In this document: positions 1 through 8,538 of the stretch, in pieces
How the letters are laid out: each line of letters opens with the position of its first letter
Position numbering within the stretch: the stretch's first letter is position 1
DNA from: CAZYAK01 sp964403335
GTDB lineage: Bacteria; Patescibacteriota; Gracilibacteria; Peribacterales; Peribacteraceae
DNA length: 64,000 nucleotides
Assembly (NCBI GenBank): GCA_964403335.1
Contig: CAYOFI010000002.1
Location: 62,001 to 126,000, forward strand
Direction: 5' to 3'
Notes under the pieces: generated by a model
Told to the model about the DNA's origin: nothing
The model's input: only the letters and a program-made list of their open reading frames with translations
Databases searched by the model: none
Made by a program: the position numbers and the translations under genes

Positions 1-440
1 CGGATCATCGCCGCGCCTTCATGAATGCGACGCAGTGCTTCTCCCAAATTCGTCGCGCCGCAGACAAAGGGAATTTTGAACTGTGATTTTTCGACGTGAT
101 CGAACGGATCGGCGGGAGTGAGCACTTCGGATTCGTCAATGAAATCAATTTCCAGTGCTTCGAGGATTTTTGCTTCTGCGGTGTGTCCGATTCGGACTTT
201 TGCCATCACGGGAATACTAACGGCATCCTGAATCTCGCGAATCAGTTTCGGGTCGCTCATGCGGGCCACTCCTCCTTGTGCGCGGATGTCCGACGGTACG
301 CGTTCCAGCGCCATCACCGCGCATGCGCCTGCGGCTTCCGCGATTTTTGCTTGGGACGCGGTGACCACATCCATGATGACCCCGCCCTTGAGCATGCGCG
401 CCAGATCTTCGCCGAGTGTGTTGCGTTTCTCCGCAGCCAT
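1..440 (-). CDS. pdxS: Pyridoxal 5'-phosphate synthase lyase subunit PdxS (partial, runs off left edge)
   Basis: Makes the vitamin B6 cofactor PLP from ribose 5-phosphate, glyceraldehyde 3-phosphate and ammonia delivered by PdxT, in the cytosol. Reading leftwards from the ATG at 438-440 the protein begins MAAEKRNTLGEDLARML and shows family hallmarks: GGVIMDVV with the active-site Asp, VMALERVPSDIR, the KVRIGH loop with the first catalytic lysine, IDESEVLTPADP, and CGATNLGEALRRI. About 146 N-terminal residues of the usual ~290 are present; the second catalytic lysine and the C-terminus lie outside the window. It diverges from the bactofilin-like gene at 520. The identification is firm. A pdxT partner would be expected downstream, out of view. 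Confidence 0.95.
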   Translation of the reverse strand, partial: MAAEKRNTLGEDLARMLKGGVIMDVVTASQAKIAEAAGACAVMALERVPSDIRAQGGVARMSDPKLIREIQDAVSIPVMAKVRIGHTAEAKILEALEIDFIDESEVLTPADPFDHVEKSQFKIPFVCGATNLGEALRRIHEGAAMI

Positions 441-519
441 GTCGCAATCCTACAGCATCACACGTGACGGGAAAAGCCTTGGCGGGTAGAATGCTTGGTA
501 ATTTCCCTTCCTTCCTCTC

Positions 520-1719
520 ATGCGTACGAAAATTATTTCTTTTGGTGCCATCGGTACCACTCTTCTTCTCGCAGCCACCATCGTGGCAGCGCAAAGCCCT
601 TTGCAGCAGGGCATGGATATCGCCCGATTCCAGATGTCCGACGACGTCTATACCGCGGGCGGCAAATTCACCGTGAGTGAACTGGTCGCGGGCGATTTGG
701 TGGCCGCGGGCGGCGAGATGCATGTCACCGGTAACGTGCGTCGGGACGTGATTGCTGCCGGCGGGCAAGTCGAACTCACGGGTCCCGTGGGCGACGATGT
801 GCGCGTGGCAGGAGGCGACGTGGTGATCAACAGCAAAGTCGCAGGCGATATGGTGGTGACGGGCGGCGATGTCACGATCGGTCAGAACGCGACGATCGGC
901 GGAGATTTGGCGGTGTTTGGCGGAAAAATAACAATGCTCGGAGCCGTGAAAGGTAAACTGACGGCTAAGGGCGGAGAGGTCGCTGTTGGCGGAACGGTGG
1001 GCGGCGATGCCGATGTGATGGCCGGGATGTTCACCCTCGACGGCATCATCAATGGAAAAAGCACGCTCGTGGCCGATACCATGAAATTCGGCCCACGCTC
1101 AAAGTTGACGCAAAACGTGCGGTACTGGACGAAAGCCGGCCAGATGAACTTGGCTCCCGCCCGTCCCGGCACGGCCGGAACGGTGTATGACCCCGCACTC
1201 GCTCCCCAGCGTGGCGACAGCCACATGGCTGCCAAGTGGATCGCCGGCATCGCGGGCATTTGGGCTTTCTACTCGGTTCTTGCATCCGCCTTGCTGGCGT
1301 TTATTTTCCTGATGCTCTTCCCGGGCACATTCAAAGATGCAGGAACATTGCTGCAGAAGAAACCGTGGAAGGCATTGCTGACGGGTTTCCTGTACTACGT
1401 CGTGACGCCGATTGCCGCGGGACTCTTCTTTCTCACCATCATCGGTATCCCGGTGGGATTGCTCTTGATGGCGCTGTACTTCGTCACCGTTCTTGCCGGT
1501 TCCGTGCTGACGTCGCTTGTTTTGACGCGTTGGATGGAGCACCGCATGAAGGCGAAATGGCACATGGTCGTGCTTGTCGGCGTGAGCGTCGGCATTTTGA
1601 TCGTCCTGAAGTTGCTCTGGTTCATCCCCGTTTTCGGCTGGCTTATCAAAGCCCTTCTGACATTCTTCGCCGTCGGGGCATTGTGCATGTCGATGTGGAG
1701 CCGCAAGAAGCACGCCTAA
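520..1719 (+). CDS. Exported bactofilin-like beta-helix protein with C-terminal membrane domain
   Basis: The first ~24 residues form a signal peptide (ISFGAIGTTLLLAATIVAAQ). Residues ~40-205 are a run of short repeats of the type GDLVAAGGEMHV / GDDVRVAGGDVVI / GDADVMAGMFTL, the right-handed beta-helix pattern of polymer-forming (bactofilin/DUF583) proteins. Residues ~240-395 hold four or five hydrophobic helices. The layout matches the membrane-tethered 'polymer-forming cytoskeletal' proteins of CPR genomes, so a scaffold or envelope-organising role is likely but inferred. There is no Shine-Dalgarno; a TAGAAT -10 hexamer at 487-492 would give a ~20 nt leader that is almost all pyrimidine. A strong hairpin terminator follows at 1739. 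Confidence 0.75.
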   Translation: MRTKIISFGAIGTTLLLAATIVAAQSPLQQGMDIARFQMSDDVYTAGGKFTVSELVAGDLVAAGGEMHVTGNVRRDVIAAGGQVELTGPVGDDVRVAGGDVVINSKVAGDMVVTGGDVTIGQNATIGGDLAVFGGKITMLGAVKGKLTAKGGEVAVGGTVGGDADVMAGMFTLDGIINGKSTLVADTMKFGPRSKLTQNVRYWTKAGQMNLAPARPGTAGTVYDPALAPQRGDSHMAAKWIAGIAGIWAFYSVLASALLAFIFLMLFPGTFKDAGTLLQKKPWKALLTGFLYYVVTPIAAGLFFLTIIGIPVGLLLMALYFVTVLAGSVLTSLVLTRWMEHRMKAKWHMVVLVGVSVGILIVLKLLWFIPVFGWLIKALLTFFAVGALCMSMWSRKKHA

Positions 1720-1738
1720 GAAAAATCCCCAATGACCA

Positions 1739-1776
1739 AATCCCAAATCCGCATGTGTGGATTTGGGATTTTCCTC
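1739..1776 (+). terminator. Rho-independent terminator after the bactofilin-like gene
   Basis: A perfect 12-bp stem (1739-1750 with 1759-1770) around the loop GCATGTGT, followed by a T-rich tail. The GGATTTGGGATTTTC arm recurs in the hairpin near 45690, so this terminator belongs to a dispersed sequence family. Confidence 0.85.
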
Positions 1777-1840
1777 AGTTTTTACTTTCATAGTCTGAAA
1801 TCTCGTGGCAAGTTCCTTGCCGTCTTCCCGCCCCTTTTTC

Positions 1841-1960
1841 ATGCAAACATCCTTGGTGTTGATCAGTCTTCTTCTGATGATTGGTTTAGGGTTCATAGCC
1901 GGTGCGGCGATGGGGACGTTGCGGGTTCTGCTGGTAAGAAGAGCAGAAGCCCGATCGTAA
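1841..1960 (+). CDS. Possible 39-residue single-pass membrane peptide
   Basis: An ATG at 1841 opens a 40-codon frame ending in TAA: a hydrophobic stretch (LVLISLLLMIGLGFIAGAAMG) followed by a basic tail (RVLLVRRAEARS), i.e. one transmembrane helix with positive-inside topology. It is preceded by a pyrimidine-rich tract (GTCTTCCCGCCCCTTTTTC) like other genes in this window, and it is the only plausible coding content between 1720 and 2143. No family is recognised. It may be non-coding; the composition is the main support. Confidence 0.35.
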   Translation: MQTSLVLISLLLMIGLGFIAGAAMGTLRVLLVRRAEARS

Positions 1961-2143
1961 AATTGCACCGAAGAAACAAGAAACAGTGAAGAAACAGGCA
2001 TCAATTATCAAATACTTAATTCAGTGATTTTTGAGTATTTTGGCGTTGGAGGCTTTTTTGCTTCTTGGTATCTTCGGTGCAATTAGGCGCAATAGAACAT
2101 CAAAATCGTCTACATGCTTGTTCTCAGGTAGAGTATTCCCTGT

Positions 2144-2220
2144 CGGGACGTAGCTCAGTTGGCTAGAGCGCCTGGTTTGGGACCAGGAGGCCGTGGGTTC
2201 GAGTCCCCCCGTCCCGACCA
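2144..2220 (+). tRNA. tRNA-Pro (anticodon TGG)
   Basis: The acceptor stem CGGGACG pairs with CGTCCCG, followed by A and an encoded CCA. D-loop TAGCTCAGTTGGCTAGAGC; anticodon stem CCTGG/CCAGG with loop TTTGGGA; T-loop GGTTCGAGTCC. The 3' part overlaps the end of the serine recombinase gene on the other strand, which marks it as the integration target of the island to its right. Confidence 0.96.
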
Positions 2221-3905
2221 TTGTCATCTTTTGACCGCAATGCCCATGTCGCAAAGGGTTCAGCAAGGCTGACAGAAGCCACTTCGTCGCCGTCGATGAC
2301 CACGTTCGAGACGATGATGTCGGCCATCTTCCGCTTTTTCTCGGGACTGGCCTTTTTCCACCAGTGTGAGGCATTTCTTGCGAGTTCGAGAAAGGCATCT
2401 AACTCATAGTACCGCTCCATGCTTTCGTTACCGATCAGCTCTTCACGCTTCAGGAGCGATTTACGCTCGTCATCCAACCGCTTGAGCTTACGCTCTTCTG
2501 TTGCAATCTCTTCCGGTGTTGCCGTTGGCTTCGGGTACTTCATTGCGTTGAGCCGCTCTTTTGTTTGCTCAGCATCCTTCTCGTTTGTTGCTTTCAGAGC
2601 CGCAATGCGGCGTTTCTCTGCATCGGACTCTTGCCTTTCTTTCTTGTAATCCTCCCATTCGGCAATAAGCAGCATTTCATGCTCTTGCTCTGTGATCTTC
2701 ACATCCTTGAGCTTTTCACCAATGGCATCGAATACATCGTTCATGCCGATACTGTGCTGCGGTTTGCAACGCTGGCAGGAGAAACGAGGTGAGAGTGTTC
2801 CACCACCGCTCCGAGGCTGATTCGGCGTCATTGTAGCGAGAAGATTCTCCACACGACGCACAGTGCAGAGTACCTTGCTGGAAGGCAATGGATATGCGCT
2901 GCGTCGCGGTACGGCGCGTGTGGGTTTTGCTGTCTCTTTGAAGAGATTGGGATTCACTTTTTTAAACTCTTCAACGGTCACAACAATAGGAAAATCCTCA
3001 CCATATTGGAGCGGGTAGATCGCTGCGAGATCCGCACGTCTTGGCTCTTTGCTTTTCTTCGGGACAAGCCAGCCGCAGTGGATGGGGTTCTTCAGGTGCA
3101 AGCCCACATAGTTTTTATCAATGTTCACATTATACCATTTCCCATTTTTCTTTTTGCGGTGGACATACCCATTCTCCTCGACAAGAAGACGGGCGATCTC
3201 TTCGTTTGTCTTACCCTCCAGCCTCCAGCGGTACACATCACGCCAATGAGAATGAAGATCTGACGCGACGATCTTTAGATGATCATTGTGATTTTCATCT
3301 TCCTTGCGGATGACCTCGTAGGCAGGAGAGAGTGGCTTTTGCCCTTTGCCTTTCGTTTCTCCCTCAATAAGACCGCGCATCACGTTATCTTGGAGCTTAT
3401 CCGAGTATCCCTTGGCTCGAGCGAACTCCATAGCGAGGTGTTCCATGCCCGATGAATCGTTATGGAACGAGTACATGACAAAAGCCATATCGATGATGAC
3501 ATCCGAATCCAGCAACTCGATGATTTCCCCTGCATCCCTCATGTTCCGTGCCAATCGGTCTGGATGCCACGCGATGATACCGTCAGGTTGTCCGAGCTTG
3601 CGCTTTTCCTTCGGCAATCCATCGAGTATTTCTAGGCCTTTGATAGCCATCAAAAGGTTATTGAAGCGTGGACGACCATATTCTCGCGCACTCATTTTCT
3701 CCTGCACGACATGGAGGACGTGCAGTCCGGCATGTGCGGCAAACTCCTCGCACTGGGCAAGCTGAGCAGGGATGCTCTTGTTTCTGTCATCGCGTTCGTC
3801 TGATTCTCGGCAGTAGATCACGTAGTTCTTCCCCTTTCTCTCAACCTTCTTCCTTCCGAAAGAGAACCTTACTGTGCCAATATCTGGAAGTTCATCGAGG
3901 TACAT
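2163..3905 (-). CDS. Large serine recombinase, C-terminus fused into the tRNA-Pro gene
   Basis: A site-specific integrase of the resolvase/invertase superfamily. The N-terminal catalytic domain (residues ~27-180) carries YCRESDERDD with the nucleophile at Ser35, IPAQLAQCEEFA, and HPDRLARNMRDAGEI with the conserved DRLAR. A recombinase domain follows (EGKTNEEIARLLVEENGYV), then a degenerate zinc ribbon (VLCTVRR ... FSCQRC, one Cys of the usual pair not seen), and a long coiled coil (~410-510). The last ~17 residues (DGGTRTHGLLVPNQAL) are an antisense translation of tRNA-Pro, so the natural C-terminus was replaced on integration. The 78-residue gene upstream ends 18 nt before this start. Function is secure; target choice is inferred from position. 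Confidence 0.93.
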   Translation of the reverse strand: MYLDELPDIGTVRFSFGRKKVERKGKNYVIYCRESDERDDRNKSIPAQLAQCEEFAAHAGLHVLHVVQEKMSAREYGRPRFNNLLMAIKGLEILDGLPKEKRKLGQPDGIIAWHPDRLARNMRDAGEIIELLDSDVIIDMAFVMYSFHNDSSGMEHLAMEFARAKGYSDKLQDNVMRGLIEGETKGKGQKPLSPAYEVIRKEDENHNDHLKIVASDLHSHWRDVYRWRLEGKTNEEIARLLVEENGYVHRKKKNGKWYNVNIDKNYVGLHLKNPIHCGWLVPKKSKEPRRADLAAIYPLQYGEDFPIVVTVEEFKKVNPNLFKETAKPTRAVPRRSAYPLPSSKVLCTVRRVENLLATMTPNQPRSGGGTLSPRFSCQRCKPQHSIGMNDVFDAIGEKLKDVKITEQEHEMLLIAEWEDYKKERQESDAEKRRIAALKATNEKDAEQTKERLNAMKYPKPTATPEEIATEERKLKRLDDERKSLLKREELIGNESMERYYELDAFLELARNASHWWKKASPEKKRKMADIIVSNVVIDGDEVASVSLAEPFATWALRSKDDNGRDGGTRTHGLLVPNQAL

Positions 3906-3923
3906 GGCGAAGCGGATAGTAGC

Positions 3924-4160
3924 TCAGGTAGCGACAGCGACCTCATGGCAGATTTTTATGAAATCGCGGAGCTTCCGGGCTTTTTTCAAATACTCAGTCG
4001 CATCACCTCGATCTTCGCCGCGTACAAACATTCGTCCTTCCCTGATCTCATAGGGGATAGGACATTTGTCGTAGCGGGAGCGAACTTTATTCGATGATGT
4101 AGAACTGCCTTGAATAGGCATCGGAAACGTATCTCGGTACGTTTCCCAGTGGCATGACAC
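3924..4160 (-). CDS. Small charged protein upstream of the serine recombinase
   Basis: 78 residues, no recognised family. The N-terminal third is poorly conserved-looking; an inner ATG at about 4121 could be the real start. The C-terminal half is basic and helical (YLKKARKLRDFIKICHEV). It ends 18 nt before the recombinase start on the same strand, so the two are probably co-transcribed. Small proteins in this position often act with the recombinase (for example as directionality factors), but nothing in the sequence proves that. Confidence 0.4.
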   Translation of the reverse strand: MSCHWETYRDTFPMPIQGSSTSSNKVRSRYDKCPIPYEIREGRMFVRGEDRGDATEYLKKARKLRDFIKICHEVAVAT

Positions 4161-4604
4161 TGCGGTTAGGAGACATTACGGAGCGAGAGGAGTGGTATCG
4201 CTCCAACCTGATTTTGAAGAGGGCAGTAGGGTTGCACGTATGTAGAGTGTCCTTCAGTCGCAACAACGGCAGTGGCCTGTTCAGGAACCTCGATAGAGAA
4301 GTGAAATAGCAGAGAGCTAAATATAGCACATGATAAGTTGGTTTTTTCAGCATACTGCTGCAAGAAAACAAGAAATATAATGCAATGTAATATTGCATGT
4401 TGCCCGGTCACTGAGCAGACAACGATACGGCATCTCCAGAGGATACTTGCCCCTGTGTCGCGCACGTTTGGCTTGAGTCGCGTTTGAGTTTTGCGCTGGC
4501 ATCATTCCCGCAGTGGCTCCCGATGAGCGTTCGTGGGGCGAGTTTTGGGGCAAGCCTCTGGACTCTTTCGGCAGAATGGATGCTTGTCGCCAAAAATACT
4601 GGCT
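4161..4604. other. Intergenic stretch inside the island with an AT-rich palindrome
   Basis: No convincing gene. The centre (about 4310-4400) is much more AT-rich than its surroundings and contains a 7-bp inverted repeat, ATGCAAT-GTAAT-ATTGCAT, at 4380-4398, which could be an operator or a promoter region for the leftward genes. Weak short frames exist on the minus strand but show no protein-like features. Confidence 0.4.
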
Positions 4605-6536
4605 TCACAGCTTCACCTCCGAGAGTTTTTGAGTGACGAATCCGAACAGCTTATCGAAAGTCCCCGTTGTCCCTTTGCCGAGGGTCGCCTTTTTCTTTCC
4701 AACCAGAAGCTGGCTGATCGCCCGATTGAGGCTCGACTTCTTGGCGTCGGGCGCACTGGATTTCAGCTTCGCGTAGGATCCCTTGCCCAATGCCTCATCC
4801 ACAATCGCTTCCTGATCTGCCTCCTCGATCAAGCCCTCGGTGGCAACTGCCTTGCCCAGTGCATCGTTGATCGTGAAAACCCGATCTTTCAGCAAGTCGC
4901 CAAACTCCTTGAGATATAGCTCCTTCGCTTTCTCTCCCGGCTTGTCCCCATCCAGCAGCACGATGAACTTCTTTCCCCACGACAGGTACAAACGGATGAT
5001 ATCAAAAAGCTTGTCGCCGCCTGCGCCGGGATAGAGGTGCATCGTGTGCTTCCCGCCCATCAGCACGTCGTTGAAGTACGTGAACGTATACCAGTCGTTC
5101 CTCCCCTCCGTGACAATGAGTTCGGGCGTGGGTTCGAGAGTGCTGGGCTGATAGTCGAGAGCGTCGAGGATCGGCTGAATGTAGGACATCTTGTCGGAAC
5201 CCAAGCCCTCGGCAACATAGTGATAGTACCGCTTCGCGGAAATACTCGCGCCTTCCTCGAGGCTCAGGTTTCCCTCGAGCGCGTTGGCGGTCAGTACTTC
5301 GTTGATGACGACATACACGCCGGGAAGCCAGTTGAGGCGGATAAGGTGATGACTATGCGTGGAGTAGATGACGAATGCCTTTTCACTCAGCACGTCGATG
5401 GCATCGAGGATTTTTGCCTGTGCGGAAGAGTGCAGATTGGAAGCTGGCTCATCCAACAGGAAGAGGATGTTCTTCGTTCGATTCTTGCGGAACTCGGTGA
5501 AGAGGAGGAACGAGAAGAACCATTTACACCCCTTGCTGCGGTCATTGATGGAAAAGACCTTTCCCGTGTCGGTCTTCACGACAAAAGATACCTTAAGCTG
5601 ATTGCTCTCCGTGTCGGGTTCGCACTTCAACGCGATTTCTTTGAAATGGAGCTTTTTGTCGGTCTGCTGAAACAACGCCTTCCATGCCGTCGTGATCTTC
5701 TGGTTCAGCTGCGTTTCCATCATGGATTTTCTGTTGCTGGCAGTGTCGTTATCCACCAGCCAAAGCGCGGCAACTTCGTCCTCAAAGGACGAATATCGAT
5801 CATCCACGGACTTCAAGATGTCATCCAGAACCCACTGCCAGTCGCGGTTCTTTTTTTCCTCTGCGCTCAATGCCCGAGGTTTGGACACGGACACAGATGT
5901 GCTGGGTGATACAGATGCCGAGGGGCTGGCCGATACGGAGGGAGAAGATGCAGGCGAAACTTCTTCATCGTCTTCATCGCCCATATCGAACGAGATTTCC
6001 TCGGGGATCTCAAAGATGAAATCCGAGTAGTAGAGGATTTCCGGCATCAGTTCCTTCTTCACAAACTGAACGATGGTGCTGTACTCGGTTAGTTTTGCCG
6101 TCTTGAGTTCCTTCGACGCTCCAAGCTCCTTCACGCTCCACGTTGGGGTCCGTGTAGTTTCCTTGTGTTCGTGCATGCGGAAGGAAAACTTGAAGGTGTA
6201 AGTGAAGTCATTGCCGATGATGAGTTCCTTCTTTTTGTGTCCGAGGCTTTTCCAATGCTCCCGGAGCCTCTCAACGTCTTCCTCCTCCAAAAAGAGACTC
6301 GCTTCGATTTCGATGTCCCCGGTAAAGGCGTGGCCTTTGGGTCGGATCTGGTTCAGCTGGGAGGCAGACGGCTCCTTGCCTTTCACCGCGTTGTAGAAGA
6401 ACTGGATAGCTTCCATGATGGTGGTCTTCCCGCTCTCGTTGAGACCGACGAGGGTGATGATGCGGTTGTTGTTGAGGTCAATCGTCACCTCCGAAATGCC
6501 TTTGAAGTTTTTGATGCGAAACTGGCGAAAGTACAT
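4605..6536 (-). CDS. OLD-family AAA ATPase with TOPRIM nuclease domain
   Basis: 643 residues. N-terminal ABC/SMC-type ATPase: RIKNFKGISEVTIDL, Walker A GLNESGKTT (31-39), Walker B LFLLDEPASNLHSS (~355-368) and the H-loop YSTHSHHLI. The C-terminal half carries a TOPRIM nuclease: ELIVTEGRNDWYTF (~470, conserved Glu) and FIVLLDGDKPGEKA (~525, the DxD pair). This is the layout of OLD nucleases such as GajA of Gabija and of other phage-defence nucleases. A low-complexity Ser/Pro/Val linker (~190-220) interrupts the ATPase. Upstream on the same strand lie two unknown genes and a HEPN-like gene, suggesting one operon. A nuclease role in defence or element maintenance is inferred from the domain pair and context. 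Confidence 0.85.
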   Translation of the reverse strand: MYFRQFRIKNFKGISEVTIDLNNNRIITLVGLNESGKTTIMEAIQFFYNAVKGKEPSASQLNQIRPKGHAFTGDIEIEASLFLEEEDVERLREHWKSLGHKKKELIIGNDFTYTFKFSFRMHEHKETTRTPTWSVKELGASKELKTAKLTEYSTIVQFVKKELMPEILYYSDFIFEIPEEISFDMGDEDDEEVSPASSPSVSASPSASVSPSTSVSVSKPRALSAEEKKNRDWQWVLDDILKSVDDRYSSFEDEVAALWLVDNDTASNRKSMMETQLNQKITTAWKALFQQTDKKLHFKEIALKCEPDTESNQLKVSFVVKTDTGKVFSINDRSKGCKWFFSFLLFTEFRKNRTKNILFLLDEPASNLHSSAQAKILDAIDVLSEKAFVIYSTHSHHLIRLNWLPGVYVVINEVLTANALEGNLSLEEGASISAKRYYHYVAEGLGSDKMSYIQPILDALDYQPSTLEPTPELIVTEGRNDWYTFTYFNDVLMGGKHTMHLYPGAGGDKLFDIIRLYLSWGKKFIVLLDGDKPGEKAKELYLKEFGDLLKDRVFTINDALGKAVATEGLIEEADQEAIVDEALGKGSYAKLKSSAPDAKKSSLNRAISQLLVGKKKATLGKGTTGTFDKLFGFVTQKLSEVKL

Positions 6537-6622
6537 GGATGCAGTCTAACAGACTTTACCCGCATCCCCGAGGCAAAGTTTCGCGCTTGCTTGCTAGGAT
6601 TCTACTAAATCGGAAGTCGCAA

Positions 6623-7039
6623 TCAGCGAATGGTTTTTTCCTTCTCTGCTTTGGCAAGCAGCTTCTTGAAGTCCTTGGCCGGGATGATCGGGCAGAACTG
6701 CCCCCATGCCCAGCTTCCGCGCATGAACCCGATCTTGCCGACGATGAAGTAGCCAAGGCGGTATTCGATCTCGCCGTTTTTGCCTGTCAGCTTGTGGACG
6801 ATCCGCCCCTCGATCTTCACTTTCCGCAGCCGCTCAACGACGAATACTTTTTCAGGAAGGTTGTATTGCGGCATGAACGTCCATGCCTCGCGCACGAAGG
6901 CATGTCGCCCCTTCCTGCCGATGTCTTTCATCCAAAGGGGTTTTAGGCTCTCCAGTTCTTTTTGGAACTGCCGATGCTTCCGTGCAATAAATGCTTTGGC
7001 ACTTTCAGTGGGCTTCATGCCTTGGGAGTGTACTCGCAT
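6623..7039 (-). CDS. Unknown basic protein in the OLD-nuclease operon
   Basis: 138 residues, rich in Lys/Arg, with aromatic segments (WTFMPQYNLPEKVFVVERLRKV, broken here at the family level: no known domain recognised). A second Met at residue 8 (MKPTESAKAFIARK) may be the true start. It begins 3 nt after the stop of the broken gene upstream (TAA-ACC-ATG) and ends 86 nt before the OLD nuclease start, so the genes are almost certainly co-expressed. Function unknown; by position it should be a partner of the nuclease. Confidence 0.65.
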   Translation of the reverse strand: MRVHSQGMKPTESAKAFIARKHRQFQKELESLKPLWMKDIGRKGRHAFVREAWTFMPQYNLPEKVFVVERLRKVKIEGRIVHKLTGKNGEIEYRLGYFIVGKIGFMRGSWAWGQFCPIIPAKDFKKLLAKAEKEKTIR

Positions 7040-7042
7040 GGT

Positions 7043-7916
7043 TTATTTAAACCCCATCGGGTAGTAGTTTTTGCCATTGAGTAGTTCCTGCAGCATTTTT
7101 TCTTCTTCTGCCGAGAGTCTGCATGCGGGATCTCCCGCGAACATCCTCCCAAGTCCCATGCGGTCAAACACATAGAGATGTCCGATGTTTTCCTTGGGAA
7201 AGCCCTCAACCGCCTGTTCCCATCCCGGCATCCTGTCCCACACTTCATGCGAACAGAGGGCCAGCACGTTCGGCATCCCCGGTAGGAACTGCGATGCCTT
7301 GTCCCGCATTTTCTGCCCCATCCTGCGGCCATGCCCGTCGCCAATGCCCACCGTGGCCACCGCGAGGCACCGCTGCCGGTGANNNNNNNNNNGCCATTCT
7401 TTCGTTGCGCTCTTTCACCTCGGCTGAGGGGCCGAGCATCGTGATTTCAAAGTACACGAACCTATCCACCAGCCGAATCTTTGCATCGACGTTCTTTTTG
7501 CTTGTCGTTGCCGCGTTGAGGGTTATCCGATCAGCTGGCAGCTGCAGGAGCAAGTTGCTCAGCACGACTACTTCAAATAGGGCTTCCAGATCGGTGTTCT
7601 GGTCGAGCATCGCCAAGCGTTTGCAGAGATGTCGCCATTCTGTGGGCTTCGACTTCCCCTTCACCGCCTGCAGGAACTCTGCGAGTCTCTTCCTCCATTC
7701 GGGACGCTGCAGGACAGCATAGATGGATGAGAGGCGGGAAGATTTTTCCTGTACCCAGTCATCGATCTGCTGACGCACGACGGAGAAGTAACTTTTGCCG
7801 AACACCTCGCCTAAAATCGTCTGCTGTACCTCTGCCTCTATCGTGTCGCATTCCTCCATGCTTGGAGCTATGAAATCAAAGAGGGGCATCTCAGGGCTGT
7901 CGGAGAGAAACCGCAA
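7043..7916 (-). CDS. Unknown protein, possible nuclease fold, split by an assembly gap
   Basis: Two open segments in different frames, 7393-7916 and 7043-7382, are separated by ten Ns; both are protein-like up to the gap, so they are best read as one gene of about 290 or more residues. N-terminal part: helical, with KNVDAKIRLVDRFVYFEIT, where an Asp and a Glu sit as in PD-(D/E)XK folds, though the catalytic Lys position holds Thr. C-terminal part: KASQFLPGMPNVLALCSHEV, then a hydrophilic tail ending YYPMGFK. The start at 7916 overlaps the HEPN-like gene by 26 nt; the stop lies 3 nt before the next gene. The nuclease idea is a weak inference. Confidence 0.6.
7383..7392. other. Assembly gap (10 Ns)
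   Basis: Ten undetermined bases of nominal size. The real length is unknown; the reading frame changes across it. Confidence 1.
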
Positions 7917-8505
7917 GGAAATACCCTATGTCGTTGAGGTTCGCTTCGAGCCGCCCGATTTTCCTTTTCAACTCCTTGGTATCCTCGGGAGTCCAGTTGG
8001 AGAGAAACGTGCCGTAGTCGAAGGTCGTCCCGTTCTGCATCTCCGGGTAGCGGAGGAGTTCGTTCTTCGGGTCCGGGATCTCCGCAATCCCGAGCTTCTC
8101 AGCCACGATCTTGTTTTTGTAGAAGTAGTCCACGAGGTCTTCGATTTCCTGCAGCACGTTGGGCATGTTGTCGATGTCCTCTTGGCTGATTTCATCCCCT
8201 TTGTCGTTCACGGGCTGCCATTTCCGGCCCTCGAGGATTTTGCGCACCTCCGCGAACAGTTTATGCAGATGATGGATCGTGTCGTAGTCCTGTCCCGCGA
8301 TCAGCTGCAGCACCTTGAGAAAACACTCGATCCCATGCTTCGTGTTGTAGATGATCGGCCCCAGTATCTGCACTGTGTAGCTCATCTTCCAATCCGGCAC
8401 TTCCTCCGTCTTGTTGTGGTGCGGGTCGAGGAGTTCCTGACACCCGAGCTTCGCCAGCTGCAGATATGCCTGCGCGTAGTAGAGGAGATCGTCGTATTTG
8501 CCCAT
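7891..8505 (-). CDS. HEPN-like domain protein
   Basis: 204 residues, mostly alpha-helical. The segment ILGPIIYNTKHGIECFLKVL fits the HEPN pattern N-x-x-(H/Q)-x-(I/A)-E-x-x-LK, and IHHLHKLFAEV fits the following 'H-x-L-x-x-L(F/Y)' turn. HEPN proteins are RNases or toxin/antiphage components, but the canonical R-x4-6-H motif is not evident, so it may be a non-catalytic or nucleotidyltransferase-partner type. The start codon at 8505 is 33 nt after the stop of the tyrosine recombinase; the 3' end overlaps the next gene. Confident as a gene, moderate on the family. Confidence 0.6.
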   Translation of the reverse strand: MGKYDDLLYYAQAYLQLAKLGCQELLDPHHNKTEEVPDWKMSYTVQILGPIIYNTKHGIECFLKVLQLIAGQDYDTIHHLHKLFAEVRKILEGRKWQPVNDKGDEISQEDIDNMPNVLQEIEDLVDYFYKNKIVAEKLGIAEIPDPKNELLRYPEMQNGTTFDYGTFLSNWTPEDTKELKRKIGRLEANLNDIGYFLAVSLRQP

Positions 8506-8538
8506 ATCTTCACTATATCAGCAAATCCGACAATCCAC

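Noticed and set aside
4087..4465. Two overlapping short frames upstream of the small recombinase-linked gene
   Set aside because: Overlap each other and the AT-rich palindrome; composition is not protein-like.
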